Origin: Prevotellaceae bacterium | Lineage (GTDB): Bacteria; Bacteroidota; Bacteroidia; Bacteroidales; Bacteroidaceae | NCBI GenBank assembly: GCA_021204545.1 | Contig: JAJPZF010000197.1 | Span: forward strand, 1,288-6,543 | DNA: 5,256 bases | Direction: 5' to 3' | In this document: positions 1 through 4,898 of the stretch, piece by piece | How the letters are laid out: each line of letters starts with the position of its first letter | How positions within the stretch are numbered: the first letter of the stretch is position 1 | The notes under the pieces: generated by a model | What the model saw: only the letters and a program-made list of their open reading frames with translations | Database searches by the model: none | What the model was told of the DNA's origin: nothing | Position numbers and translations under genes: made by a program

Positions 1-218
1 CCGCCCTTGAAGCCGTTGCGGTATCGTCTCGTGTTGGTGTCTATCTGCGTCCTGGCCATCTCGAGGACAATCCGCGCGCTCAGGGCGCACTCCTCGGGCT
101 CGATGCCGTAGAGGGCGTAGTTGATGATGGCCTCGTAGGCGGCGGCGCGCTCGTCGCCAGGCACTACCTTTATCGCCTCCGCCCAGCTCTTGTAGAATAC
201 AAAACTCTCTCTCTCCAT
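1..218 (-). CDS. DUF6291-like phage replication-region protein, N-terminal part (runs off window)
   Basis: The gene starts at the ATG read from 218 and is open to base 1, so only the first 72 residues are visible and the C-terminus is missing. The N-terminus reads MERESFVFYKSWAEAI, followed by a helical stretch with YEAIINYALYGIEP and then the segment TNTRRYRNGFKGG at the window edge. This pattern (xSFVFYxSWxEAI, then NYAL-G-EP, then NxRRYxNGxKGG) is what I recall for the DUF6291 family found in phage and prophage replication regions, where the domain is usually followed by a variable C-terminal part. The biochemical role is not established; a replisome-organiser or initiator-type function is an inference from its place directly after a RepA-type ATPase gene, 12 bases downstream. 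A GGAGGAG run lies about 17 bases before the ATG, too far for a standard ribosome binding site, so initiation may depend on coupling to the upstream gene. Confidence 0.8.
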   Translation of the reverse strand, partial: MERESFVFYKSWAEAIKVVPGDERAAAYEAIINYALYGIEPEECALSARIVLEMARTQIDTNTRRYRNGFKG

Positions 219-230
219 CTTGGTGTGCTT

Positions 231-1106
231 TTACTCCTCCCTTGTCTTGCGTCCCCTGGCGCGCGTCTCCCTCGCCGGCTCGCAGAGGGCGGGCAGGGCG
301 TACGGCTCGGCCGTCTCTATCCAGAACGTCTCGAAGGGCCTCTGCTTGCAGCCGTCGGGGGCGGGGGCGACCCTGGTGCGCCCGCCCTTTGCCTCCAGCA
401 GGAACGTCGTCTCGCACTTCTGCTTGTACATGACCCCGAGGTGTCCCCTCTCCGTGGTCTTGTCCTTGTTGGTGTGGAGGCAGGCGCATATATGCATCCT
501 GCCCTCGGCGGCCATCCTCATCAGCTCGTCAATCAGGGGCGAGCACGCCTTGTTGTCGTTGAAGTCGTCGCAGAGGTCGGCCACGCCGTCGATGAAGAGG
601 GCGTCGGGCTGCTGCTCCCTGGCTATCTGCCTCACGGCGGCGAGCCTCTGCGCCTTGACGCTCAGGCGGGCCGCCTCGCCCGTCCTCCCCTGCCCCGGGT
701 CCCTGAGGTCGAAGAACCGCACCCTCTTGTCGGGCCTGCCGAAGTCCCAGCCCATGAGCCTGTAGACCCTGCGCGCGGTCCTCACGAGGTAGCTCTGCCC
801 CTGCTCGGTGTCCACGTAGACGACCTTGTAGCTGCCCGAGGCGGCGGCGAAGCCTATGGTTGGCCTGCCGAGCAGGGCGGCCATGAGGCCGAGGCAGAGG
901 GTCGTCTTGCGGCTCTTGGGCGGGCCGAGGACGAGCGACAGCCCCCCCGGCGTGAGGACGGGCGCGCCGCCGCTCTCCTGGTAGAGTATGGGCAGCGGGT
1001 CCGCGATGTCGTCGCAGGGGCTCACCTCGAGCTCCCTGAGATTGAACACCATAGCGGCCCGCCCGCCCTCCTTGTCAAGGCTTCTGTCGCTCTTGTCCTT
1101 TGCCAT
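231..1106 (-). CDS. RepA/DnaB-type AAA ATPase (AAA_25-like)
   Basis: This 291-residue protein is a P-loop ATPase of the RecA/DnaB fold, closest in pattern to RepA-like hexameric ATPases of plasmids and phages. The Walker A loop is GPPKSRKTT (residues 61-69, Lys67), preceded by the strand LSLVL. The motif VVYVDTEQG (95-103) supplies the acidic residue typical of the group after strand 2. Walker B is DALFIDG (168-174, Asp173). The sensor region LHTNKDKTTERGHLG (210-224) has the His-x-Asn and Arg-Gly-x-x-Gly pattern usual in this family. The N-terminal 55 residues and the basic C-terminal tail (RETRARGRKTREE) are less conserved. The likely role is a replicative helicase or helicase-like initiation ATPase acting on phage DNA. 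The ATG at 1106 is preceded by AAAGGAAAA about 10 bases upstream; the alternative Met19 lacks any ribosome binding site. It lies 29 bases after the SSB-like gene. The ATPase call is firm; the helicase role is inferred. Confidence 0.92.
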   Translation of the reverse strand: MAKDKSDRSLDKEGGRAAMVFNLRELEVSPCDDIADPLPILYQESGGAPVLTPGGLSLVLGPPKSRKTTLCLGLMAALLGRPTIGFAAASGSYKVVYVDTEQGQSYLVRTARRVYRLMGWDFGRPDKRVRFFDLRDPGQGRTGEAARLSVKAQRLAAVRQIAREQQPDALFIDGVADLCDDFNDNKACSPLIDELMRMAAEGRMHICACLHTNKDKTTERGHLGVMYKQKCETTFLLEAKGGRTRVAPAPDGCKQRPFETFWIETAEPYALPALCEPARETRARGRKTREE

Positions 1107-1135
1107 CTGTCCGTTTTCCTTTGAGGCCCGCCCCG

Positions 1136-1546
1136 TCAGAACGGCAGGGGCTGGTAGTCATCCTCCTTCTGGTACTGCTGCTGGTACTGCGGCACGGGCT
1201 GCGGCTGCTGTGTCTGCTGTGCCTGCTGCGGTTGCGGCTGCTGCGTCACGTCCTGCCCGAGGTGGTAGAGCCTGCCGAGGGACACGTCGTTGTAGAGGCG
1301 CCCGTTGTACTCGCGCGTCGTGAGCCTGAGCTCAATCATCGCCCGCTCGCCGGGGTGCGCGGCTATCCACTGCTGCACCTTCTTGTCGAAGATTTCCATC
1401 ACCACGCTGTCCGCCGGCTGCGCGTCCTGCTCGAAGAGCCAGGTCTGCTTTATCCACTCGCTGCCGGTCCTCTGCGACGTCCCCGTCCGCTCCTGCTCGG
1501 TCTGCCTCCTGAAGAAGCCGGCCATCCTAAGTCTGTTCTCGTCCAT
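1136..1546 (-). CDS. DUF3127-like OB-fold protein, candidate phage single-stranded DNA-binding protein
   Basis: The product has 136 residues. Residues 8-95 resemble the DUF3127 family of Bacteroidetes: RTGTSQRTGSEW (20-31) followed by a WLFE strand and later TTREYNGRLYNDV (76-88), matching the family pattern of G-T-x-x-x-x-G-x-W and RxxNxRxYxDV. A disordered linker of Gln and Pro (101-126) follows. The protein ends in KEDDYQPLPF, an acidic tip with a final Pro-Phe like that of bacterial SSB (DDDIPF in E. coli). Folded domain, Gln-rich linker and acidic PF tip reproduce the SSB layout, and the gene lies between an exonuclease and a replication ATPase. I infer that it binds single-stranded DNA and recruits partners through the tip. 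The ATG at 1546 follows an A-rich leader without a Shine-Dalgarno sequence; Met8 is a weaker alternative. Family match likely; SSB function inferred. Confidence 0.82.
   Translation of the reverse strand: MDENRLRMAGFFRRQTEQERTGTSQRTGSEWIKQTWLFEQDAQPADSVVMEIFDKKVQQWIAAHPGERAMIELRLTTREYNGRLYNDVSLGRLYHLGQDVTQQPQPQQAQQTQQPQPVPQYQQQYQKEDDYQPLPF
1169..1246 (-). repeat. Gln/Pro-rich low-complexity linker coding segment
   Basis: This part of the SSB-like gene encodes residues 101-126, almost entirely Gln with interspersed Pro, Tyr, Ala and Thr, from imperfect CAG/CAA runs. On the plus strand the 9-mer ctggtactg occurs at 1169-1177 and again at 1181-1189. It probably forms a flexible linker between the folded domain and the acidic C-terminal tip, and could vary in length between related phages by slippage. 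Confidence 0.75.
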
Positions 1547-1581
1547 TTTTGTAAGGGTGTTTTTAAGTGTGTGAAAATTAG
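1547..1581 (-). promoter_or_regulatory. A-rich leader upstream of the SSB-like gene
   Basis: This 35-base spacer is much richer in A and T than its surroundings and ends in ...ACACCCTTACAAAA directly before the ATG. It has no Shine-Dalgarno match. A-rich, SD-free leaders are typical of Bacteroidetes translation starts. It is also the longest intergenic gap in the window, so a promoter could lie here, but I see no convincing promoter boxes. Confidence 0.45.
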
Positions 1582-2490
1582 TTATTTCTTGTCCTTGAGC
1601 CTCATCATGACGCAGGCCTTTGTGGGCACTGCCTTGGTGACGCTCTTGTAGACATCGGGGTAGTCCTTCTTCAGCCTCGCGCTGTCGACGCGCTGCTGCG
1701 TCGCGCCCTCCCGGTACGAGATGGTGATGTTCTCGTCCTCATATTTCCGCACGCCGTACATCTCGAAGGCGAGCGTGAGCGCCTCCTTGAGCTTGTCCTT
1801 CCTCTCTGTCAGCTCCTTGGCCTGCCGCTCCATCTCGGCTATGGCGGTGATGATGTCGCGTGTCTCGGCGGGGAGCTTCGGCTCAAGCGCCTTGCGCCAC
1901 TCCTCGCTGTCCTCCCCGTTGAGGTAGGCGAGGGTGAGCTGCCCGACCACCTCGCCGCCAATGCGCGTGATTTCCACGAGGCGGGGCTTGCCGTACTGCT
2001 CCCTTGGCAGCCACAGGCAGTAGAGGGCGGGCACCCTCAGGCCCTCGTTGCCCATCTCGAGCCAGCGGGCGTAGACCGACAGCTGCAGCGTGACCTCGGG
2101 CACGTGCAGCTCGGATGTGCACTTGATGTCGACTATCGAGCCGTCGTCGGTGACGATGTCGCAGGCGGAGGCGAAGTTCTCCCCGTCGGTGACGAGCCAC
2201 TCGAACTCCTGGGGGGCGAGGCCCTTCCCCTTGAGCAGGTCTATGGCCTGCTGCACCTCGGTGACGGGGTTGCCCTCGAGCTGCCCGAACTGGTAGGCGA
2301 GGGCGACGCCCTGGTGTATCGCCGTGCCTCTCTCGGCGGCCCTCCTGAGGGTCTCCTCGGGCACGTTGTCGTAGGTGTGCGGGTACATCCACGCCCCTAT
2401 GGTCGTGGTGTAGCCCCTCAGCTCGCGCCCGTCAAGGGTGTAGCTGTGGCTGTCGATGTCGAAATCGATGGCTGTTCTCTTCAGTTTCAT
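1582..2490 (-). CDS. PD-(D/E)XK-family phage exonuclease
   Basis: I take the ATG at 2490 (MKLKRTAIDFDID), giving 302 residues. It overlaps the ERF stop by four bases (ATGA) and has AAGGAG eight bases upstream. The frame is open for 53 further codons upstream, but these only overlap the ERF gene. The catalytic core is visible: RGTAIHQ (54-60, His59), an acidic helix near EFEW (95-98), ACDIV (109-113, Asp111), VDIKC (120-124, Asp121 and Lys123, the D-x-K signature) and LQLSVYARW (135-143), whose Gln136-x3-Tyr140 matches the QxxxY motif of the RecB/lambda-exonuclease-like branch. The C-terminal third has a coiled-coil-like stretch (214-245) and then ITISYREG and VDSARLKKDYPDVY (268-281), a tail often seen in phage nucleases of this type. 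The probable job is to resect double-stranded DNA ends for the annealing protein encoded just upstream. Family assignment is strong; exact polarity and substrate are not deducible. Confidence 0.9.
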   Translation of the reverse strand: MKLKRTAIDFDIDSHSYTLDGRELRGYTTTIGAWMYPHTYDNVPEETLRRAAERGTAIHQGVALAYQFGQLEGNPVTEVQQAIDLLKGKGLAPQEFEWLVTDGENFASACDIVTDDGSIVDIKCTSELHVPEVTLQLSVYARWLEMGNEGLRVPALYCLWLPREQYGKPRLVEITRIGGEVVGQLTLAYLNGEDSEEWRKALEPKLPAETRDIITAIAEMERQAKELTERKDKLKEALTLAFEMYGVRKYEDENITISYREGATQQRVDSARLKKDYPDVYKSVTKAVPTKACVMMRLKDKK

Positions 2491-3020
2491 TGCTTTGTCT
2501 CCTTTTCTTGGCTGTTGTTTTTCCTTATCTCTTCCTTCCTCTTTGTCAGCATCGCGAGGAAGACGCGGTCCCCCTGCATCTCCTTGCGCTCCTTGTAAAT
2601 CTTGTTCAGTTCCCCCTCTGTCTGGGCCTCGGCTATCAGCCGCCTGCACGTGCTCTCGTCCGTGTCGGGATCGGAGCTGTCGTCTATGCAGAAGAGGCCG
2701 TTGAGGGCGTACTTGCGGGCGTAGGACGAGGCGCTGCCCGTGAGCTGCGAGGGGTCCATGCCCGCCCTCTGGCCCGCCTTCTCGGCGTAGGCCGTGCCGC
2801 TGAGGCTCTCGCCCGTCTCCGTGTCGTAGAGCGTGGCGGTGGCCTTGATGTATATCCCGCTCTGTATCACCTCCACGCTGTCGGTGACGACCAGGGCGCA
2901 GCCGGCCTCCCTCAGCAGGGGCTTCAGGGCCTCCATGATGTCCTCGCAGGAGCGGTATCTGAAGCCGCCGAAGCTGTTGCGCTGCGTCTTTGGGGCCTTC
3001 AGTCGGGACTGTATCTCCAT
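2487..3020 (-). CDS. ERF-family single-strand annealing recombinase
   Basis: From the ATG at 3020 the protein has 177 residues. The ERF pattern is clear: IQSRLKAPK (3-11), then FRYRSCEDIMEALKPLL (20-36), a beta-rich middle (residues 42-66) with IYIKATATLYD, and the signature GSASSYARKYALNGLF (95-110) followed by the acidic CIDDSSDPDTDES. The C-terminal 50 residues are a charged helical tail. Such proteins coat and anneal complementary single strands during phage recombination and genome repair or circularisation. The gene is followed, with a four-base ATGA overlap, by a PD-(D/E)XK nuclease, the usual exonuclease-annealase pair. The start is not settled: family members normally carry several residues before the IQ, and the five codons just upstream (I-H-A-R-L) look homologous but begin with ATA. 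The start used here overlaps the upstream gene by 22 bases and has no clear Shine-Dalgarno sequence. A longer open frame to 3323 only overlaps the upstream gene. Confidence 0.9.
   Translation of the reverse strand: MEIQSRLKAPKTQRNSFGGFRYRSCEDIMEALKPLLREAGCALVVTDSVEVIQSGIYIKATATLYDTETGESLSGTAYAEKAGQRAGMDPSQLTGSASSYARKYALNGLFCIDDSSDPDTDESTCRRLIAEAQTEGELNKIYKERKEMQGDRVFLAMLTKRKEEIRKNNSQEKETKQ
2499..2504 (-). promoter_or_regulatory. Ribosome binding site of the nuclease gene
   Basis: AAGGAG lies inside the last codons of the ERF gene, eight bases before the ATG at 2490. It decides for that start over the longer open frame reaching 2649. Confidence 0.7.
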
Positions 3021-3301
3021 GAGACGCGCGTGTATGGTCTTGGCTCTCTCTTGACGGCCGTCCCCTCGCTCGCCTTGTGCGTCAGGTGCCAGCCCCTGCA
3101 CGCCTCGCGCCAGTAGGCCCTCTTGGGGATGTTGCCGTTCCTGCCCCTGCGCCTCCTCCTCTGGCCTTTCCCGGGTATTCTTCCCCTCGCCCCTCCCGAG
3201 GCCTTGCTCTTGTACTGCCTCAGCACGCTCTGCGCCTCGGCTCTCGTGCTGAAGAGGACTTTCTCCTTCCTGCACTGCTGGCAGAAGACCCTGCTGTGCA
3301 C
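2999..3301 (-). CDS. Small basic zinc-finger-like protein, GTG start
   Basis: The 100-residue product begins with a GTG at 3301 that directly follows the TAA of the membrane-protein gene; GAGGAGG eight bases upstream supports this start. Candidate metal ligands are Cys7 and Cys10 (CQQC) near the N-terminus and Cys68, His72 and His75 in YWREACRGWHLTH (63-75). Between them lies a helix, then a glycine- and arginine-rich segment (35-60) with RRRRRGR. I recall small phage proteins with an N-terminal CxxC and a later YxCxxCxxWHLT motif; here the first Cys of the second pair appears to be Arg65. The protein is strongly basic, so nucleic acid binding is a reasonable inference, but no specific function can be given. 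Its end overlaps the ERF start by 22 bases, indicating translational coupling. Confidence 0.75.
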   Translation of the reverse strand: MHSRVFCQQCRKEKVLFSTRAEAQSVLRQYKSKASGGARGRIPGKGQRRRRRGRNGNIPKRAYWREACRGWHLTHKASEGTAVKREPRPYTRVSWRYSPD

Positions 3302-3535
3302 TTACCTTTCCTCCTCTATCCATCTCGCGAGGGTGTTAATGATGGCTTCTCCCTTCCATCTGTTGAACAATGACCAGGCCGCGCCGACGAGGCACACGCC
3401 CAGCAGCTTGCATCCCAGGAACAAGGCGGCGTCAGGCAGGCCGCGGAGGTTGCGGCCCGGCTCTGAGACGAGGGCCACGGCCCCGGCCGCCAGCAGCGCC
3501 ACGATGGCGAGCGTCTTGATGGCACCTCTCAGCAT
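3302..3535 (-). CDS. Small two-helix membrane protein of unknown function
   Basis: The 77-residue protein starts at the ATG at 3535, with GAGGAGG five bases upstream; the open frame continues to 3805 but only through the neighbouring gene. Two hydrophobic segments are visible: TLAIVALLAAGAVALV (8-23) and roughly 37-57 containing LFLGCKLLGVCLVGAAW. A basic NRWKGE follows the second, and a short acidic tail WIEEER ends the protein. This suggests a helical hairpin in the inner membrane with a short loop of about 13 residues. Similar tiny two-helix proteins occur in replication regions of Bacteroidales phages, as I recall, without known function. A holin or superinfection-exclusion role is possible, but the position among early genes argues against a lysis role. 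It overlaps the upstream gene by seven bases and its stop touches the next start. Confidence 0.72.
   Translation of the reverse strand: MLRGAIKTLAIVALLAAGAVALVSEPGRNLRGLPDAALFLGCKLLGVCLVGAAWSLFNRWKGEAIINTLARWIEEER
3310..3316 (-). promoter_or_regulatory. Ribosome binding site fixing a GTG start
   Basis: GAGGAGG lies within the last codons of the membrane-protein gene, eight bases before the GTG at 3301. No ATG fits the zinc-finger-like frame, so this site decides the start. Confidence 0.75.
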
Positions 3536-3912
3536 GGCAGCCTCCTCTCCCTCTCGAGCCCCTCCCTCATCCTCTCGGTCTCCTGGGTATTGAGGCTCAT
3601 GCTCGCCCTGCTGTAGTCGTCGAAGGCGGCGAACATCTCCGCCGCGCTGTAGTAGTTGGGGGTGTTCAGGGCCGCGCTCGCCTTGAAGGGCTTTATCCTG
3701 CCCTCCCTCTTGAGGCGGTTGAACACCTTGCGGTCGAGGCCCTGGCGCCTCAGCCAGTCGGGGATGTCCTTCTCCCTCACCCTGTCCGAGACGGGGTCGA
3801 GCCACTTGGCCGCCTCGAGCGAGCCTCTCATGTAGGCCCTGCCGATGAGGTCGCTGAGCTGCTCGGCGAGCGTCATCGGCCGCTCTGTCAAATTCTCTTT
3901 TGTCTGTCCCAT
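3529..3912 (-). CDS. Probable DNA-binding protein with helix-turn-helix-like segment
   Basis: The 127-residue product is mainly helical and charged. Residues 45-95 look like a winged or MerR-type helix-turn-helix: VREKDIPDWLRRQGLD (45-60), then KVFNRLKREGRIKPF (62-76), then ALNTPNYYSAAEMFAAF (81-97). I recall a similar arrangement (a helix, 'x-L-x-R-L-V-x-x-G-L-I-x-P', then N-x-P-x-Y-Y-S-x-x-E-I) in small proteins of Bacteroidales prophages, consistent with a recognition helix followed by a beta-wing and a dimer or sensor helix. The first 40 residues and the Arg/Glu-rich last 20 are probably tails. Function is inferred only: transcriptional control of the early operon or origin binding would both fit. 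It starts at the ATG at 3912 after an A-rich leader without Shine-Dalgarno sequence and may begin a new translational unit. Confidence 0.65.
   Translation of the reverse strand: MGQTKENLTERPMTLAEQLSDLIGRAYMRGSLEAAKWLDPVSDRVREKDIPDWLRRQGLDRKVFNRLKREGRIKPFKASAALNTPNYYSAAEMFAAFDDYSRASMSLNTQETERMREGLERERRLPC
3541..3547 (-). promoter_or_regulatory. Ribosome binding site of the membrane-protein gene
   Basis: GAGGAGG lies five bases before the ATG at 3535, inside the last codons of the upstream gene. It supports the short 77-residue form over the frame open to 3805. Confidence 0.65.
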
Positions 3913-3940
3913 TGCTTTTTTGTTTAAGGATTTTACATAT
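3913..3940 (-). promoter_or_regulatory. A-rich leader before the HTH-like gene
   Basis: The 28-base spacer is AT-rich, ending in CCTTAAACAAAAAAGCA before the ATG. It has no Shine-Dalgarno match and resembles the leader before the SSB-like gene (both contain CTTAAA followed by an A-rich run). It is a likely SD-independent translation start; a promoter is possible but no clear boxes were seen. Confidence 0.45.
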
Positions 3941-4279
3941 CTAAACTAACTCGTATGTCACGTCCATGTGTCCCTCGCGCTCCAGCGTCCTGCCGAACCC
4001 CGCCTTGTCCCCGTCGCGGAGCCTGTGCAGCTCCGAGGGGCGGAGCAGCGTCTTGCCGTCGCGCCCCCGCAGGAGGTAGAGGGTTATCTCCTCGCCTTTC
4101 ACGATGTTGTCGCGCACCTGCGGGGGGAACACGAGGCTCACCTCCTCTACGCGGTGTGTGCGCCTCGTTATCCTGTACGCTGTCGCCTCGGTCACGGTTA
4201 TCCTCCTGCCGATGAGTGGCCTGGCCTTCTCGAGCATGTCCTTGCGGTACTGCAGTGTCTCCTTCTCGTCGTACGCCAT
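3941..4279 (-). CDS. Unrecognised 112-aa protein
   Basis: I do not recognise a family. The protein starts at the ATG at 4279, with AGGAGG seven bases upstream, the best ribosome binding site in the window. Residues 1-20 are a charged helix (YDEKETLQYRKDMLEKAR). The remainder alternates short strand-like segments with turns: GRRITVTEATAYRITRR (24-40), VEEVSLVFPP (44-53), EEITLYLLRGRDGK (63-76) and MDVTYELV at the C-terminus. This suggests a small beta-rich fold after one helix. There is no signal peptide, membrane segment or cysteine. Its start lies two bases after the stop of the preceding gene, so the two are probably co-translated and may act together. An enzyme looks unlikely, as no catalytic motif is visible. 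Confidence 0.7.
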   Translation of the reverse strand: MAYDEKETLQYRKDMLEKARPLIGRRITVTEATAYRITRRTHRVEEVSLVFPPQVRDNIVKGEEITLYLLRGRDGKTLLRPSELHRLRDGDKAGFGRTLEREGHMDVTYELV

Positions 4280-4281
4280 GT

Positions 4282-4725
4282 CTATACCTCCTGCCTCTCA
4301 GCCTCCTCTACCATCCTCACGGAGACGCCGAGGTAGACGCCCGCGTTGAGATGGCGGAAGCCGCCGTCGCACCTGTCCCTCAGCATCAGCTCTGTTATCT
4401 TGGCGCGGGAGAGCTGCAGGCGCATCTCCTCGCCGTCGCAGTCAAGCACGAGGACGGCCTCCGCCCCGAACGGCACGCAGCTCAGCGCCACGCCCTCCCT
4501 CGGCTCGAGCCACTGGGTTGTCTTCTTGCCGTCAACCCTGACCTTCCTCGTCACCCTCACCCTGCGGCCCGCGAGTATGACGTTCATCTCGTTGGCCATT
4601 GTCGAGAGATAGGGCCTCAGCTCCTTGTTCTTGTAGAGGACGGTCTTCCTCGCCCTCTCCCTCTCCTTCTCGCCGCTCTCCCGGGGCGCGACCAGCTGGG
4701 GCGCCCTCACTTCCTCGTCTTGCAT
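4282..4725 (-). CDS. Unrecognised 147-aa protein with charged N-terminal region
   Basis: No family is recognised. The ATG at 4725 has GGAGG seven bases upstream and is preferred over Met43 (at 4599), which lacks any ribosome binding site. Residues 1-36 are highly charged and probably disordered or helical (ESGEKERERARK). A beta-rich domain seems to follow: MNVILAGRRVRVTRKVRV (47-64), GVALSCVPFG (78-87), AVLVLDCDGEEMRLQL (90-105), then a helix AKITELMLRDRC (108-119) and a final strand YLGVSVRMV (131-139). The DGEE(M)RLxLxRAKI stretch could form a turn and helix, but no catalytic motif is clear. The gene overlaps the preceding cysteine-rich gene by 19 bases and is followed after two bases by the next start, so it belongs to a tightly coupled block. 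Confidence 0.68.
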   Translation of the reverse strand: MQDEEVRAPQLVAPRESGEKERERARKTVLYKNKELRPYLSTMANEMNVILAGRRVRVTRKVRVDGKKTTQWLEPREGVALSCVPFGAEAVLVLDCDGEEMRLQLSRAKITELMLRDRCDGGFRHLNAGVYLGVSVRMVEEAERQEV

Positions 4726-4898
4726 TGTTTCTCCTCCTCGAAATACTCGCAGTTGTACTCAGGGCTCAGGCAGGGCCTGCGGTTGCGCCTGCAAAGCTCC
4801 TCCCCGAGGGCGCAGACGTGGCAGTAGCGGTGCCCCAGCCTCCTTGGCCTGAACACCCTGCCGTCCGCCGCCGTCAGTCTCGGCTCTCTTGTTCTCAT
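4707..4898 (-). CDS. Small cysteine-rich protein, possible metal-binding
   Basis: The 63-residue product has six cysteines: Cys26, Cys29, Cys36, Cys43, Cys50 and Cys59, in the order C-x2-C-x6-C-x6-C-x6-C-x8-C, with His23 and His27 nearby. The first 20 residues are basic (MRTREPRLTAADGRVFRPRR). Small phage proteins with CxxC followed by spaced cysteines and an aromatic tail (here NCEYFEEE) are common in gut phages; I recall the type but not a function. Zinc binding is the natural inference. Its ATG overlaps the stop of the preceding gene (ATGA at 4895-4898), and GGAGG lies seven bases upstream. Shortness is offset by the good start, the overlaps and the regular cysteine spacing. Confidence 0.68.
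   Translation of the reverse strand: MRTREPRLTAADGRVFRPRRLGHRYCHVCALGEELCRRNRRPCLSPEYNCEYFEEEKQCKTRK

Noticed and set aside
225..1124. Long plus-strand open frame (299 codons) opposite the ATPase gene
   Set aside because: It lies exactly antisense to a gene with clear Walker motifs and its codons are in register with that gene; GC-rich codon bias leaves such mirror frames open. Its protein is low-complexity (Leu, Gly, Arg, Val, Pro) with no recognisable domain.
1573..1580. TAATTTTC on the minus strand, one base from the Bacteroidetes -7 box TAnnTTTG
   Set aside because: No TTTG box lies at the proper distance upstream, and an AT-rich spacer gives such matches by chance.
1883..2392. Second minus-strand frame (169 codons) inside the nuclease gene
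   Set aside because: It is extremely Arg-, Pro- and Ala-rich and fully nested in the nuclease frame that carries the catalytic motifs.
2491..2649. N-terminal extension of the nuclease frame to 2649
   Set aside because: The region is the ERF gene in another frame; the ATG at 2490 has a good ribosome binding site and an ATGA junction.
2104..3116. Plus-strand open frames opposite the nuclease and ERF genes
   Set aside because: They mirror well-supported genes, have no plausible ribosome binding sites or family motifs, and run against the otherwise uniform gene direction.
3021..3323. N-terminal extension of the ERF frame to 3323
   Set aside because: The extra 101 codons read through the zinc-finger-like gene and give a Gln/Glu/Gly/Arg-rich sequence unlike any ERF protein. 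Only the last five codons look homologous, which is reported separately.
3536..3805. N-terminal extension of the membrane-protein frame
   Set aside because: It overlaps the HTH-like gene and encodes low-complexity charged sequence; the ATG at 3535 with GAGGAGG upstream is the better start.
4216..4827. Plus-strand open frame of 203 codons opposite the small early genes
   Set aside because: The minus-strand genes here have good ribosome binding sites and coupled starts and stops; the plus frame is Leu/Arg/Pro-rich and looks like a GC-driven shadow.
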